Below are positions 25,959 through 33,865 of a stretch of 45,517 bases of DNA, piece by piece. The first letter of the stretch is position 1; every line of letters begins with the position of its first letter. This DNA comes from Spirochaetaceae bacterium UBA6243 (lineage in GTDB: Bacteria; Spirochaetota; Spirochaetia; Treponematales; Rectinemataceae): positions 6,949 through 52,465 of the forward strand of contig DJVZ01000056.1 in the NCBI GenBank assembly GCA_002441395.1, read 5' to 3'. The notes under the pieces are model-generated. The model did not search any database. It saw only the letters and a program-made list of their open reading frames with translations, and was not told the DNA's origin. The position numbers and the translations under genes were made by a program.

Positions 25959-26699
25959 TCAATCCATCAGTTGTCCACCGTTTACATTCAGGATTTCGCC
26001 GGTGATGAAAGAGGATCTCTCTGAAGCGAGAAAGAGCGCCGCTTCCGCGACTTCTTCGGGCTTGCCCATTCTCTTGAGAGGAATCGCTTCGATAACTTCC
26101 TGCCTCTTGTCATTCGTCCAGTCGGCGCTCATGTCCGTTTCGATGGCATGAGGCGCGACTGCGTTGACGCGGATACCATATTCGGCGAGCTGGCGTGCGA
26201 GGGATTTTGTCAAAGTATTTATCGCCCCTTTGGAAGTGCCGTAGACGGGCGCGGCGGTGATATCGCCCATTTTTCCTGCAATCGAGGTTATGTTTATTAT
26301 GCTTCCGGAATGCTGGCGGATCATGTAGGGGACGACCGCTTTGCAGAAATAGAAATTGCCATTGACATTTACATCCATGACCTGCAGCCACTGTTCCCGG
26401 CTTAGATCGAGAATATCGCCACGCGCAATGATGCCCGCGTTGTTGACAAGGATATCGATATGTCCTTTCGCGTTGGCAACGGCTTCGACAGCGTTATTCA
26501 CCGCCTTCATGTCCGTGATGTCGAGCGAAACAGGGATCGCATCATAATGCTGATTTTTCAAGGACTCCGCGGCTTTCTCCGCGCCACTTCGATCGACCAG
26601 GACGACGCAAGCCCCCTGCCGGGCGAAGGTCCTCGCGATTTCAAAACCGATGCCTTTTGCCGAACCGGTGATAATTGCTGTTTTTTCTTGTAGTTCCAT
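25959..26699 (-). CDS. SDR family oxidoreductase (FabG/KduD-like)
   Basis: The 246-aa classical SDR has TGSAKGIGFEIA (residues ~11-22), D37 after strand two (VLVDRSG), which favours NAD, NNAG near 87, the catalytic Ser in NITSIAG, YGTSKGA (Tyr, Lys) and the C-terminal ITGEILNVNGGQLMD typical of KduD/FabG-like sugar-acid dehydrogenases. It follows dctM by 15 bp in the TRAP operon, with AGAGGAG before the ATG. A role in oxidising or reducing the TRAP substrate is likely; the substrate is unknown. Confidence 0.88.
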   Translation of the reverse strand: MELQEKTAIITGSAKGIGFEIARTFARQGACVVLVDRSGAEKAAESLKNQHYDAIPVSLDITDMKAVNNAVEAVANAKGHIDILVNNAGIIARGDILDLSREQWLQVMDVNVNGNFYFCKAVVPYMIRQHSGSIINITSIAGKMGDITAAPVYGTSKGAINTLTKSLARQLAEYGIRVNAVAPHAIETDMSADWTNDKRQEVIEAIPLKRMGKPEEVAEAALFLASERSSFITGEILNVNGGQLMD

Positions 26700-26714
26700 G
26701 ATCTCCTCTTGTTA

Positions 26715-27989
26715 TCAAAAGAGTAATCTCGGCAAAGCGAGCACTAGGCCTGGGAAGAATACCAGGACACCCACCGCAAGGAGGGTTGCAAGAAGCCAGG
26801 GCCACATTTCTTTTGCATATTCAGAAATGGGCACATCGAGTACGGTACAGACAGCGTTCATTGCAAGCCCCACTGGTGGAGTCATATTGCCCATCGTAAT
26901 AACCGTGCAGAACAGGATGCCAAAGTGTACGGGGTCCCATCCCACCTTCACGGCCAGTGGCAGGAAAATAGGCGTAAAGAGCAGAATGACTACTGATCCG
27001 TCGATGAACATCCCCAGAATGACAAGGATGAAGATGATGATGAACATGACGATAATTTTGTTGGTTGAAAGTCCGAGAATTACGCCTGAAAGAAGATCGG
27101 GGATCCGCTCGAAGGGGATGCCATACCCGAAAATGCCGGAAAGCGCAATGATGAACATGATGGCGCCGACATCGAGCACGCTCGACGCAAGCGTCTGTAC
27201 CAGGTTTTTGAATGTAAGTTCCTTGTAGGCGAAGACACCGACAAGCACCGCATATACACAGGCAAATGAACCGACTTCAGATGGTGTGAAAATTCCGCTT
27301 CTCAATCCAACGAGAAGGAGCACAGGAAACAGCAGTGCCCAAATATTCTCTTTGATTGCGGCCATCCGCTCGCGAAACGAAGCCTTCGTGCGTTCGGGTT
27401 TATACCCCCTGCGCGTTGCGATTATCCACACGGTGAACATATACACTGCCATCAGAAAGATTCCCGTGAATATTCCTGCCGCGAAGAGCCTTCCTATAGA
27501 GACCTCGCCGGTGGTGCCATAGAGAATGATGCCGACACCTGGCGGTATTGTCGCGGTGATGAGGGCTGTCCACGCGGTGCAGTTTGCAGAAAATCCCCGG
27601 GAATATCCTTGTTTGATCATTGAGGGCGCAAGAATCCGTGCCTCCATGGAGGCATCGGCAATCGCCGAACCTGAAACGCCGCCCATGAGGGTTGAGAGTA
27701 CGACGTTGACCTGTGCCAGACCTCCGCGCATATGGCCAGTCAGAACCGAGGCGAGTTTCACAAGCCTGTTTGTGATGCCCGAGGCATTCATCAGATTGCC
27801 CGCAAGAATAAACAGCGGCACAGCCAGCAAGGTGAAGTTCTGCGTCTGGGAAATTGGTAACTGGGCAATCATGGTCAAAGGCAGTTCCGGATGCTGAAGG
27901 AAGAATGCAACGCCTGAGATGCCGATCGCGTAGGCGATAGGCATTCCGATTGCAAGAAAAAACAAAAACAATATTCCTACAAGCAACAT
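26715..27989 (-). CDS. dctM: TRAP transporter large permease (DctM)
   Basis: The 424-aa integral membrane protein has about twelve segments and the DctM landmarks FLAIGMPIAYAIGISG at the N-terminus, FILAGNLMNASGI, LSTLMGGVSGSAIADASMEARIL, PPGVGIILYG and GMFIDGSVVILLFTPIFLP. It forms the Na+-coupled channel of a tripartite importer with the small subunit and DctP. The gap to the dctQ stop is 1 bp. Confidence 0.95.
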   Translation of the reverse strand: MLLVGILFLFFLAIGMPIAYAIGISGVAFFLQHPELPLTMIAQLPISQTQNFTLLAVPLFILAGNLMNASGITNRLVKLASVLTGHMRGGLAQVNVVLSTLMGGVSGSAIADASMEARILAPSMIKQGYSRGFSANCTAWTALITATIPPGVGIILYGTTGEVSIGRLFAAGIFTGIFLMAVYMFTVWIIATRRGYKPERTKASFRERMAAIKENIWALLFPVLLLVGLRSGIFTPSEVGSFACVYAVLVGVFAYKELTFKNLVQTLASSVLDVGAIMFIIALSGIFGYGIPFERIPDLLSGVILGLSTNKIIVMFIIIFILVILGMFIDGSVVILLFTPIFLPLAVKVGWDPVHFGILFCTVITMGNMTPPVGLAMNAVCTVLDVPISEYAKEMWPWLLATLLAVGVLVFFPGLVLALPRLLF

Positions 27990-27990
27990 G

Positions 27991-28461
27991 TTAGTTCTCG
28001 TTCCTTACATAGAGGTTTTTGATTTTGAGGATGACGGTTATCATCTGCAATAGACTTCCGACAGGAATACTCAGCATGACCCACGAGTAGCTAAAACCAG
28101 GAATGCCCTGGAAAACTCGTCGCCGCGAGAACAAGCTCAATTTGATGCCATTATAGAATAACAAAACAAGGAAAACAAAAATGATGATATAGATGATCGT
28201 ATTGAGCACAGTGCGCGCTTTTAAAGGCAAATGTGTCACCAACAGATCGATGTTCACCAGCTTGTCGGCCCTCAGTGCGGCATCTGCGCTTAGAAAAACG
28301 CTCCATGCGAATAAGAAAAGCGACATGTCCTGGGACCAGTTGATGGGATGCCTCACAGTGCGTGCGATTGCCGCCACAAAAATCAGAGCGCATGAAACGA
28401 CGAAGCACGTTGCTGCGAGGAAGACCTCAGCCTTGCAGACAAAATGGTATAGTTTTTTCAT
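27991..28461 (-). CDS. dctQ: TRAP transporter small permease (DctQ)
   Basis: The 156-aa protein has four membrane segments and the DctQ pattern NWSQDMSLFLFAWSVFLSADAALR, as expected for the small subunit. The frame extends 31 codons upstream, but ATG 28461 follows GAGGAGACC and starts the usual short cytoplasmic MKKLYH end, so I chose it. It lies between dctP (99-bp gap) and dctM. Confidence 0.9.
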   Translation of the reverse strand: MKKLYHFVCKAEVFLAATCFVVSCALIFVAAIARTVRHPINWSQDMSLFLFAWSVFLSADAALRADKLVNIDLLVTHLPLKARTVLNTIIYIIIFVFLVLLFYNGIKLSLFSRRRVFQGIPGFSYSWVMLSIPVGSLLQMITVILKIKNLYVRNEN

Positions 28462-28560
28462 GGTCTCCTCTTTTGTTGCTCTGGAGATGAAATCGGAAGT
28501 CTGCTCTTTACGGACCAGAGCGAGGAGCGGCGCAGCAGGAGCACCGCTCCTCACAGACGA

Positions 28561-29559
28561 TTATTTTGTTTTGCCGAGTTCTTTGTACACCTGGTCACGC
28601 ACCGCGAGCAAGTTAAGCTTTTGATATGCTTTTTCACCTGCGGCCTTGAATGCGGCCATGTCAATTTCGCTTTCAGGAATGATGGTCATGCCCGCGGCTT
28701 TCAATACATTGAGGTTTTTCGGGTCGATTTCATTGAGGTAGCGCCGGGAAACCTCGAGTCCCGCCTTGTTGCATTCCTCTTCGAGGATTTTCTGGTACTC
28801 GGCGGGCAGTGACTTGAACCACTTGATCGATACGACTTCGAAGTTGATGAGAAGAATGTGTTTCGTTTCGCAGGCGTATTTTGTCACTTCCTGGAATTTG
28901 CCGCTCGCCGTCGCGGTGAAGGACAGTTCGACACCATCGATCGCTTTTGTCTGAAGTCCGGAATACATGTCGCCATACGCCATCGCGACCGGGGTGGCGC
29001 CAATGGCCCTGATGGATTCCTGCCAGATCGGTGCGGGCGGTGTCCTGATGCGAAGACCGGCAAGATCGGATGGTTTCCGGACCGGTTTGTTCGTAATCAT
29101 CTGACGGAAGCCCTGGACCCACATGAATGAGAGAACCTTGAACCCCTGGGTTCGCTCGAGTTCAGCCTTCCATGCGGCTACCGACGGAAGCGTATTCAGT
29201 TTTTCGACTTCCTCGAGGCTGTCGACAAAGTAGGGGCCATTCATGACGGCGATTGCGGGTACATATTGGCCGAGCCTGGCCGCGTCCGTGTTCTGTCCCA
29301 CATTTGCGCCTTGTCGGATCTGTTCGAGAATGTCCTCTTCGACACCCAACTGGGCGCTTGGAAAGACTTCGATCTTCAGATTGCCGTTTGTCCGTGCAGA
29401 CACCGCTTCCGCCCATTTCAGAAACGCCTCATGGTAGGGATCCTGCGTTGTCAGAACATGGTTGAATTTTAGCACATATTTCTTTTCTGTCTGTGCGGAA
29501 ACCAGCAGAATACCAGCGATCAGGAAGAAGACAACAAAAAACGCGAATTTTCTTTTCAC
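28561..29559 (-). CDS. dctP: TRAP transporter solute-binding protein (DctP)
   Basis: The 332-aa periplasmic protein has a signal peptide (MKRKFAFFVVFFLIAGILLVSAQ) and the DctP fold: LKFNHVLTTQDPYHEAFLKWAEAV, VFPSAQLGVEEDILEQIRQG and GLRIRTPPAPIWQESIRAIGATPVAM. The Arg of RIRT is the residue that in this family binds the substrate carboxylate, so the ligand is probably a sugar acid or other organic acid. GAGGCC lies before the ATG. It is the first gene of the dctP-dctQ-dctM-SDR operon. Confidence 0.94.
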   Translation of the reverse strand: MKRKFAFFVVFFLIAGILLVSAQTEKKYVLKFNHVLTTQDPYHEAFLKWAEAVSARTNGNLKIEVFPSAQLGVEEDILEQIRQGANVGQNTDAARLGQYVPAIAVMNGPYFVDSLEEVEKLNTLPSVAAWKAELERTQGFKVLSFMWVQGFRQMITNKPVRKPSDLAGLRIRTPPAPIWQESIRAIGATPVAMAYGDMYSGLQTKAIDGVELSFTATASGKFQEVTKYACETKHILLINFEVVSIKWFKSLPAEYQKILEEECNKAGLEVSRRYLNEIDPKNLNVLKAAGMTIIPESEIDMAAFKAAGEKAYQKLNLLAVRDQVYKELGKTK

Positions 29560-29596
29560 CTTAGGCCTCCTCGAACCTTGCTAATATCTAAGATAG

Positions 29597-29624
29597 ATGA
29601 TATCATTGATTGAGAGGTTGTCAA
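29597..29624 (-). promoter_or_regulatory. TRAP operon promoter with operator palindrome over the -10
   Basis: On the minus strand TTGACA (29624-29619), 16 bp and TATCAT (29602-29597) form a sigma-70 type promoter. The -10 is part of a perfect 10-bp palindrome ATGATATCAT (29597-29606). A repressor such as the neighbouring GntR-family protein could block the promoter here. Confidence 0.65.
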
Positions 29625-29632
29625 GATAAAAA

Positions 29633-30574
29633 ATGCACGGGATTCATGAATATCTGCACAGCAAACTGCCGGAGTGCGTAAATGTCGAAGAGGGGGCGGG
29701 CGGGCTTCCGCTTTTGCATGTGCGCAACAGATACGCGGAATGCTCGATCTATGCGTACGGGGCGCATGTTGTGAGTTTCAAGCCTCATGGAGAGAGGGAT
29801 TTGTTGTGGCTGAGCCCTTATAGTCGTTTCAGTGAAGGAGCGCCTATCCGAGGGGGAATTCCTCTCTGTTTTCCCTGGTTTGGCAAACATAGAACAAGAG
29901 ATGACCTTCCTCTGCATGGTTTTGTCCGGACACGGTTCTGGAATCTCGAATCGGCGGAAGTTCTCGCTGACGGGCGGACAAAGATCGTCTTTTTCGTTGA
30001 AAACAGAGGACCGACGTCTGAGGCACGGCCATATCGTTTTAGACTGGAACTCTCTACTATTGTTGGGGAGACGTTGGAAATGGCCCTCACCGTTCAGAAT
30101 CTCGAGCATCTGCCGATCATATGTGAAGAAGGATTTCATACCTATTTTAAGGTAGAAGACCCACGACGATGTGAAGTGATAGGATTAGACGGAATAGAGT
30201 ATATCGACAGGGTACAAGGTGACAGCCGGGCGACGCAGAGGGGAGCTGGTTATTTTGAGGGTGAGACGGTCCGCGCCTTCATGCATGTTCCACCGGTTTT
30301 GGAGCTCCTTGATTTGGGGCATCGCAGGATACACATTGAACAAGTGCATATGAATTCTGCGGTACTGTGGAACCCCGGCGAGAAAGCTGCTGCTGAGAAT
30401 CCTGAAATAAGAGACACTTGGAAGCAATTTGTATGTGTGGAGTCTGCAAACTGCCTGGATTGCCAGCTGGAAATCCCTGCCCTGGGATATCACCGCAGCG
30501 TGCTGAGATTGAGTGCTGTAAATTTTGATGAGCAAAAACAGGGTCAGGAGTGCTCTAAAGGAGCCTTGGGATGA
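29633..30574 (+). CDS. Aldose-1-epimerase-like / D-hexose-6-phosphate mutarotase (YeaD-like)
   Basis: The 313-aa protein is of the galactose-mutarotase fold. Landmarks are YGAHVVSFKPHGERDLLWLSP near 44-65, IRGGIPLCFPWFG near 72-84, LPLHGFVRTRFW (catalytic His) near 91-102, EEGFHTYFKV near 166-175 and the late NPGEKAA. These match YeaD-type hexose-6-phosphate mutarotases, which interconvert anomers. The start is divergent from dctP with only 73 bp between them and no clear ribosome site. The stop overlaps the next start by 4 bp. Confidence 0.85.
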   Translation: MHGIHEYLHSKLPECVNVEEGAGGLPLLHVRNRYAECSIYAYGAHVVSFKPHGERDLLWLSPYSRFSEGAPIRGGIPLCFPWFGKHRTRDDLPLHGFVRTRFWNLESAEVLADGRTKIVFFVENRGPTSEARPYRFRLELSTIVGETLEMALTVQNLEHLPIICEEGFHTYFKVEDPRRCEVIGLDGIEYIDRVQGDSRATQRGAGYFEGETVRAFMHVPPVLELLDLGHRRIHIEQVHMNSAVLWNPGEKAAAENPEIRDTWKQFVCVESANCLDCQLEIPALGYHRSVLRLSAVNFDEQKQGQECSKGALG

Positions 30575-31662
30575 GCCACAAGATTAGGATAGAAAGAATG
30601 AAGCTCGAGCAATTTTGCGCGGCAGTGTTCATGAAGCTCGGTCTGTCTCCCGATGAAGCGCAAGATTCGGCAGAGATTCTGGTCGCCGCGGATGCGCGCG
30701 GTATAGAGAGTCACGGGGTAGGGCGTCTCTGGCGGTACAAGAATGGTCTGCAGCGCGGGATCATGGCCGGAAGCGCCTGTGCGACGGAACTGCGCAAAAC
30801 ACCGCTGTCGCTCGTGCTCGACGCGAATGGTGCCATGGGGCTGAGCCTCAGCAAACGGACCATGATGCGCATTATCGAAAAGGCGAAGATTGGCGGAGCT
30901 GCTTTTTCCTCGGTGCGCAACTCCAATCACTTCGGCATCGCAGGTTACTATACGGAAATGGCCGCCCGCAATGATATGATCGGGATATGCATGACCAACA
31001 CGGCCGCGCTCGGCGTTCCCACATTCGGCCGGAAAGCGATGTTTGGCACGAACCCCATCGCGTTCTCCATCCCTGCGCATGATGGGCGGATGTTTACGCT
31101 CGATATGGCGACCACCGTCGTCACAAGAGGCAAAATTGAGGTCTACGATCGGGAGCAGAAGCCACTGCCGGGCGGCTGGGCGGTCAATACCAAAGGCGTG
31201 GGCACTTCTGATGCGCACAGTCTCCTCGAGGACATGCTCTATCAGCGCGGCGGTGGAATTTTGCCGCTGGGCGGCGAAGGCGAGCTCTTCAGCGGATACA
31301 AAGGCTATGGACTCGCGGAGGTCGTCGATATCATGACCGCGATCTTAAGCGGCGGTGTATTCGGCCAGGCGGTGATGGACAGCAAGGCGACTTCGGCGCG
31401 CGTCTGCCACTTCTTCGGCGCGATCCGCCTCGATCTGTTCCGCAATCCCGAAGAGATCAAGTCCGACATGGACCGCCTTTTAAGCGAGCTCGAGAACGCC
31501 GAGCCCGCGGAAGGCTGCGAGAGAGTCTACTACGCAGGCCTCAAAGAGCATGAAGCCGAGGCTGAGAGCGCACGCATCGGTGTGCCGCTCAGCGAAAAAG
31601 TCGCCGCCCAGCTCAGGCAGATTGGGGAAGAACTGGGTGTGGCTGTTCCGTTCACGTTCTGA
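30571..31662 (+). CDS. Ldh/YlbC (Mdh2) family oxidoreductase
   Basis: The 363-aa protein belongs to the malate/L-lactate/ureidoglycolate dehydrogenase (YlbC, DlgD, AllD) family, which has its own NAD(P) fold. Seen are ADARGIESHGVGRL near 50-63, NSNHFGIAGYYT (catalytic His) near 114-125, FGTNPIAFSIPAHDGRMFTLDMATT near 155-180, and GYKGYGLAEVVDIMTAIL near 250-268. Relatives reduce 2,3-diketo-L-gulonate, 2-oxo acids or similar. Its start overlaps the mutarotase stop (ATGA). With the TRAP, SDR and GntR genes it indicates sugar-acid catabolism. Confidence 0.9.
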   Translation: MSHKIRIERMKLEQFCAAVFMKLGLSPDEAQDSAEILVAADARGIESHGVGRLWRYKNGLQRGIMAGSACATELRKTPLSLVLDANGAMGLSLSKRTMMRIIEKAKIGGAAFSSVRNSNHFGIAGYYTEMAARNDMIGICMTNTAALGVPTFGRKAMFGTNPIAFSIPAHDGRMFTLDMATTVVTRGKIEVYDREQKPLPGGWAVNTKGVGTSDAHSLLEDMLYQRGGGILPLGGEGELFSGYKGYGLAEVVDIMTAILSGGVFGQAVMDSKATSARVCHFFGAIRLDLFRNPEEIKSDMDRLLSELENAEPAEGCERVYYAGLKEHEAEAESARIGVPLSEKVAAQLRQIGEELGVAVPFTF

Positions 31663-31682
31663 GCGACTTTTGGCGTGGATCT

Positions 31683-32819
31683 CTAACCCGCACTCTGCGC
31701 GATTTCTCTCTGCAATTTGAAATAATCTGTGGTGTCGCCAATGAGGATGGCGCCTTTGAGTTTTTCATTTTCATAGAAGAGCTTTCTGAAAGAGGAACCA
31801 TCGCGCCGGGATTCTGCCCGGGTCTGTGAGCCTATTGTAATATCACCTACAGAAGCCATGTCGATGCTTGCGACTTTGAGCTTGGCGCTCATGAGGCTGC
31901 CGTGGTATGAGGCTTCCTGACCGGCAATCACCTTTCCGGCAATTTCTCCCTCCTCTTTCGCGGCAGGCCAGATGCCATATATCTTGCCTTTAAATTCGGC
32001 GCAGTCGCCTGCGGCATAGATATCGGGAATATTGGTCCGGAGCCGAGTGTCGACAATTATTCCGTGCCCCACCTCGACCTGCGAATTTTTCAGGAAAGAT
32101 ATATTCGGCCGTATGCCTGCCGAGATGACCGCCATGTCCGCGCTCAGCGCAGAGTCATCCTTGAACGAAATCTTCACCATGCCATATTCGTTTGAAAGTG
32201 AGGCAGTCTGTTGTGCGAGCAAAAAGTGCAGCCCTTTTTGCGCGAGCATGTCCTGCAGCATGTTCGCCGATTCAGCATCGAGCTGTCTGGGCAGAAGCCT
32301 GTCAAACACCTCGATGACCGTCGGTTCCAGCCCGCGCTCGGCCAGCGCGTACGCTGTTTCGATGCCCAGCAGCCCGCCGCCGATTATCACGGCCGTCCGG
32401 GACCTCGCCGCGACTGCCGCGATCCTGTCCGCGTCCTCTTTGGTGCGCAGCGTGAACACATGTTCAAGATGAGAATTATAGAAAGAAGGCAGCGCCGCCG
32501 ACGCCCCCGAAGCGATCAGGAGACGGTCATAGTTCAGAAGGCCGAACGACCCCGTCACCGCGCGGTGCCCGGGATCGACGGATTCTACGCGCACTCCCTG
32601 CATGAGCTCGATATTATTCTTTGCGTACCAGGTTTCATCGCGGATGACAATCTTTTCGAACGCGACCTTGCCCGCCAGATACTCCGTAAGCCGGGGCCGC
32701 GAATAGAATGGTGCGTGTTCATCGGAGAGCATAGTGATGCCGTTCTCCATGTCATATTCCCGAATCGAAACCGCCGCTGACGTTGCCGCGATTCCGTTGC
32801 CAATAATCACGATTCTCAT
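31683..32819 (-). CDS. NAD(P)H:rubredoxin oxidoreductase-like FAD flavoprotein
   Basis: The 378-aa protein is a pyridine-nucleotide disulphide-type flavoprotein without redox-active cysteines: FAD motif IIGNGIAATSAAVSI (4-18), SRPRLTEYLAGK, the NAD motif VIIGGGLLGIETAYALAERG near 145-164, and DIYAAGDCAEF near 270-280. It resembles NADH:rubredoxin reductase or the N-terminal part of NirB. The frame extends 28 codons upstream, but ATG 32819 begins the FAD strand. It lies 191 bp downstream of the peroxiredoxin gene on the same strand and may feed electrons to rubredoxin-dependent peroxide or oxygen reduction. Confidence 0.88.
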   Translation of the reverse strand: MRIVIIGNGIAATSAAVSIREYDMENGITMLSDEHAPFYSRPRLTEYLAGKVAFEKIVIRDETWYAKNNIELMQGVRVESVDPGHRAVTGSFGLLNYDRLLIASGASAALPSFYNSHLEHVFTLRTKEDADRIAAVAARSRTAVIIGGGLLGIETAYALAERGLEPTVIEVFDRLLPRQLDAESANMLQDMLAQKGLHFLLAQQTASLSNEYGMVKISFKDDSALSADMAVISAGIRPNISFLKNSQVEVGHGIIVDTRLRTNIPDIYAAGDCAEFKGKIYGIWPAAKEEGEIAGKVIAGQEASYHGSLMSAKLKVASIDMASVGDITIGSQTRAESRRDGSSFRKLFYENEKLKGAILIGDTTDYFKLQREIAQSAG

Positions 32820-32826
32820 ATAAACC

Positions 32827-32896
32827 GTTCCGTTTTTATCAATATAAAATAATTGATTAAAATAGTCAATATTTATAATTTGGCACAAAACGGAAC
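32827..32896. promoter_or_regulatory. Distant inverted repeats flanking an AT-rich promoter region
   Basis: GTTCCGTTTT (32827-32836) and AAAACGGAAC (32887-32896) are perfect inverted 10-mers separated by 50 bp of very AT-rich DNA upstream of the flavoprotein gene. They could be two sites for one regulator, possibly bridged by a loop. The first also forms a local palindrome with its flank, AAACCGTTCCGTTT-like. No known consensus fits. Confidence 0.45.
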
Positions 32897-32960
32897 GAGA
32901 CAAGCTTTGGACAAAAACCAGCTAAAACGGGATGGCTTCGGAAAGAGCCGGAAGAGCGGG

Positions 32961-32988
32961 CCGCGGCCCGGGAAAGGCCCGTCCGCGG
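32961..32988 (-). terminator. GC-rich hairpin after the peroxiredoxin gene
   Basis: CCGCGG arms (32961-32966 and 32983-32988) with an inner GGG/CCC pair make a strong stem-loop 22 bp past the peroxiredoxin stop. No clean T-tract follows in the transcribed direction, so it may act as a weak terminator or 3' stabiliser between the peroxiredoxin and flavoprotein genes. Confidence 0.4.
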
Positions 32989-33010
32989 CGTTCCGACTTT
33001 TTGCGATGAT

Positions 33011-33664
33011 TTAATTATTTTCGAGCGGCCTGTGGCAGAACCACCAGTCGAATCCCTCGTATTTCTTGAGCCGTTCCTCAGCCTCTTTGACGGTCTTGGG
33101 GGGAGGGATGATCACTCTGTCTTTGATGAGGCTGTTATTGGGCCAATCGGCGGGTACCGCGACTCCTGTGTCAGAAATCTGCAGGGCCTTTGCTGCGCGT
33201 ACAAATTCACTTATGTTGCGCCCAATTTCCTGCGGATAGTAGACAATGAGTCGGACCTTTCCCTTAGGATCGACAATGAATACGGCACGGACCGTATTGG
33301 TTCCTTTGCCTGGATGCAGGAGCCCGAGTTTCTCGGCGATACTGTCATTTGCCGCGGCAACGGGAAAGCTTATATTCACGCCGAGTTTGTCCTTGATCCA
33401 TTCAACCCATTTAATATGGCTGAAGACCTGATCGACCGACATGCCAATCAGCTTGACGCCAAGATCTTCAAATTCCTTTGCGTGCTGTTCGAATGAGACG
33501 AACTCGCTTGTACAGACAGGAGTGAAGTCTGCGGGGTGACTGAAGAGCAAAAACCATGAGCCCTTCAGGTCTTGCGGAAGCTTGAGCACCCCTTGAGTGG
33601 TCACAAGTTCCATTTCAGGGAAATCATCGCCGAGCAGCGGCATTGAGAATCGCTTTTCATCCAT
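33011..33664 (-). CDS. Peroxiredoxin (Prx6/AhpC-TSA type)
   Basis: The 217-aa thiol peroxidase has the peroxidatic motif HPADFTPVCTSEF with C51, TNTVRAVFIVDPKGKVRLI mid-protein, and a C-terminal arm ending DWWFCHRPLE with a second Cys at 210, as in archaeal and anaerobe Prx6-type enzymes. It reduces hydrogen peroxide and organic peroxides in the cytosol. The frame extends 41 codons upstream, but ATG 33664 follows GGAGG and lies downstream of the sigma-54-like promoter. It is divergent from a NorR-like activator. Confidence 0.93.
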   Translation of the reverse strand: MDEKRFSMPLLGDDFPEMELVTTQGVLKLPQDLKGSWFLLFSHPADFTPVCTSEFVSFEQHAKEFEDLGVKLIGMSVDQVFSHIKWVEWIKDKLGVNISFPVAAANDSIAEKLGLLHPGKGTNTVRAVFIVDPKGKVRLIVYYPQEIGRNISEFVRAAKALQISDTGVAVPADWPNNSLIKDRVIIPPPKTVKEAEERLKKYEGFDWWFCHRPLENN

Positions 33665-33732
33665 AAAAGAATACCTCCACAATACGATTTGGGTAGTTGT
33701 TGCATCGCATGGGCTACCACGAGATTTAAAGA

Positions 33733-33749
33733 AGCAAGAAGTATGCCAA
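33733..33749 (-). promoter_or_regulatory. Sigma-54-like promoter of the peroxiredoxin gene
   Basis: On the minus strand TTGGCATA (33749-33742), 4 bp and TTGCT (33737-33733) match the RpoN consensus except for two positions after TGGCA. The essential GG and GC are 12 bp apart. The predicted start is near 33722, giving a ~58-nt leader. The sigma-54 activator gene starts on the opposite strand 117 bp away, which supports the call. Confidence 0.75.
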
Positions 33750-33818
33750 ATGTTCGAAAATGTTATTTGATTATAATAAATAGACATATTCTCAAAGAAA
33801 ATCCGGACTTCTCAATGC

Positions 33819-33854
33819 ACCGAATTATTGGTATATTGTCGTCAGAATTTCGGT
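33819..33854. promoter_or_regulatory. Candidate activator-binding inverted repeat
   Basis: ACCGAA (33819-33824) and TTCGGT (33849-33854) are inverted and 24 bp apart, ~100-130 bp upstream of the predicted peroxiredoxin start, where enhancer sites are expected. The arms are short, so the call is tentative. Confidence 0.3.
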
Positions 33855-33865
33855 GGAGGCCTAAG

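Noticed and set aside
32879..32896. TTTGGCAC as a second sigma-54 -24 element
   Set aside because: No TTGC at the required distance on that strand.
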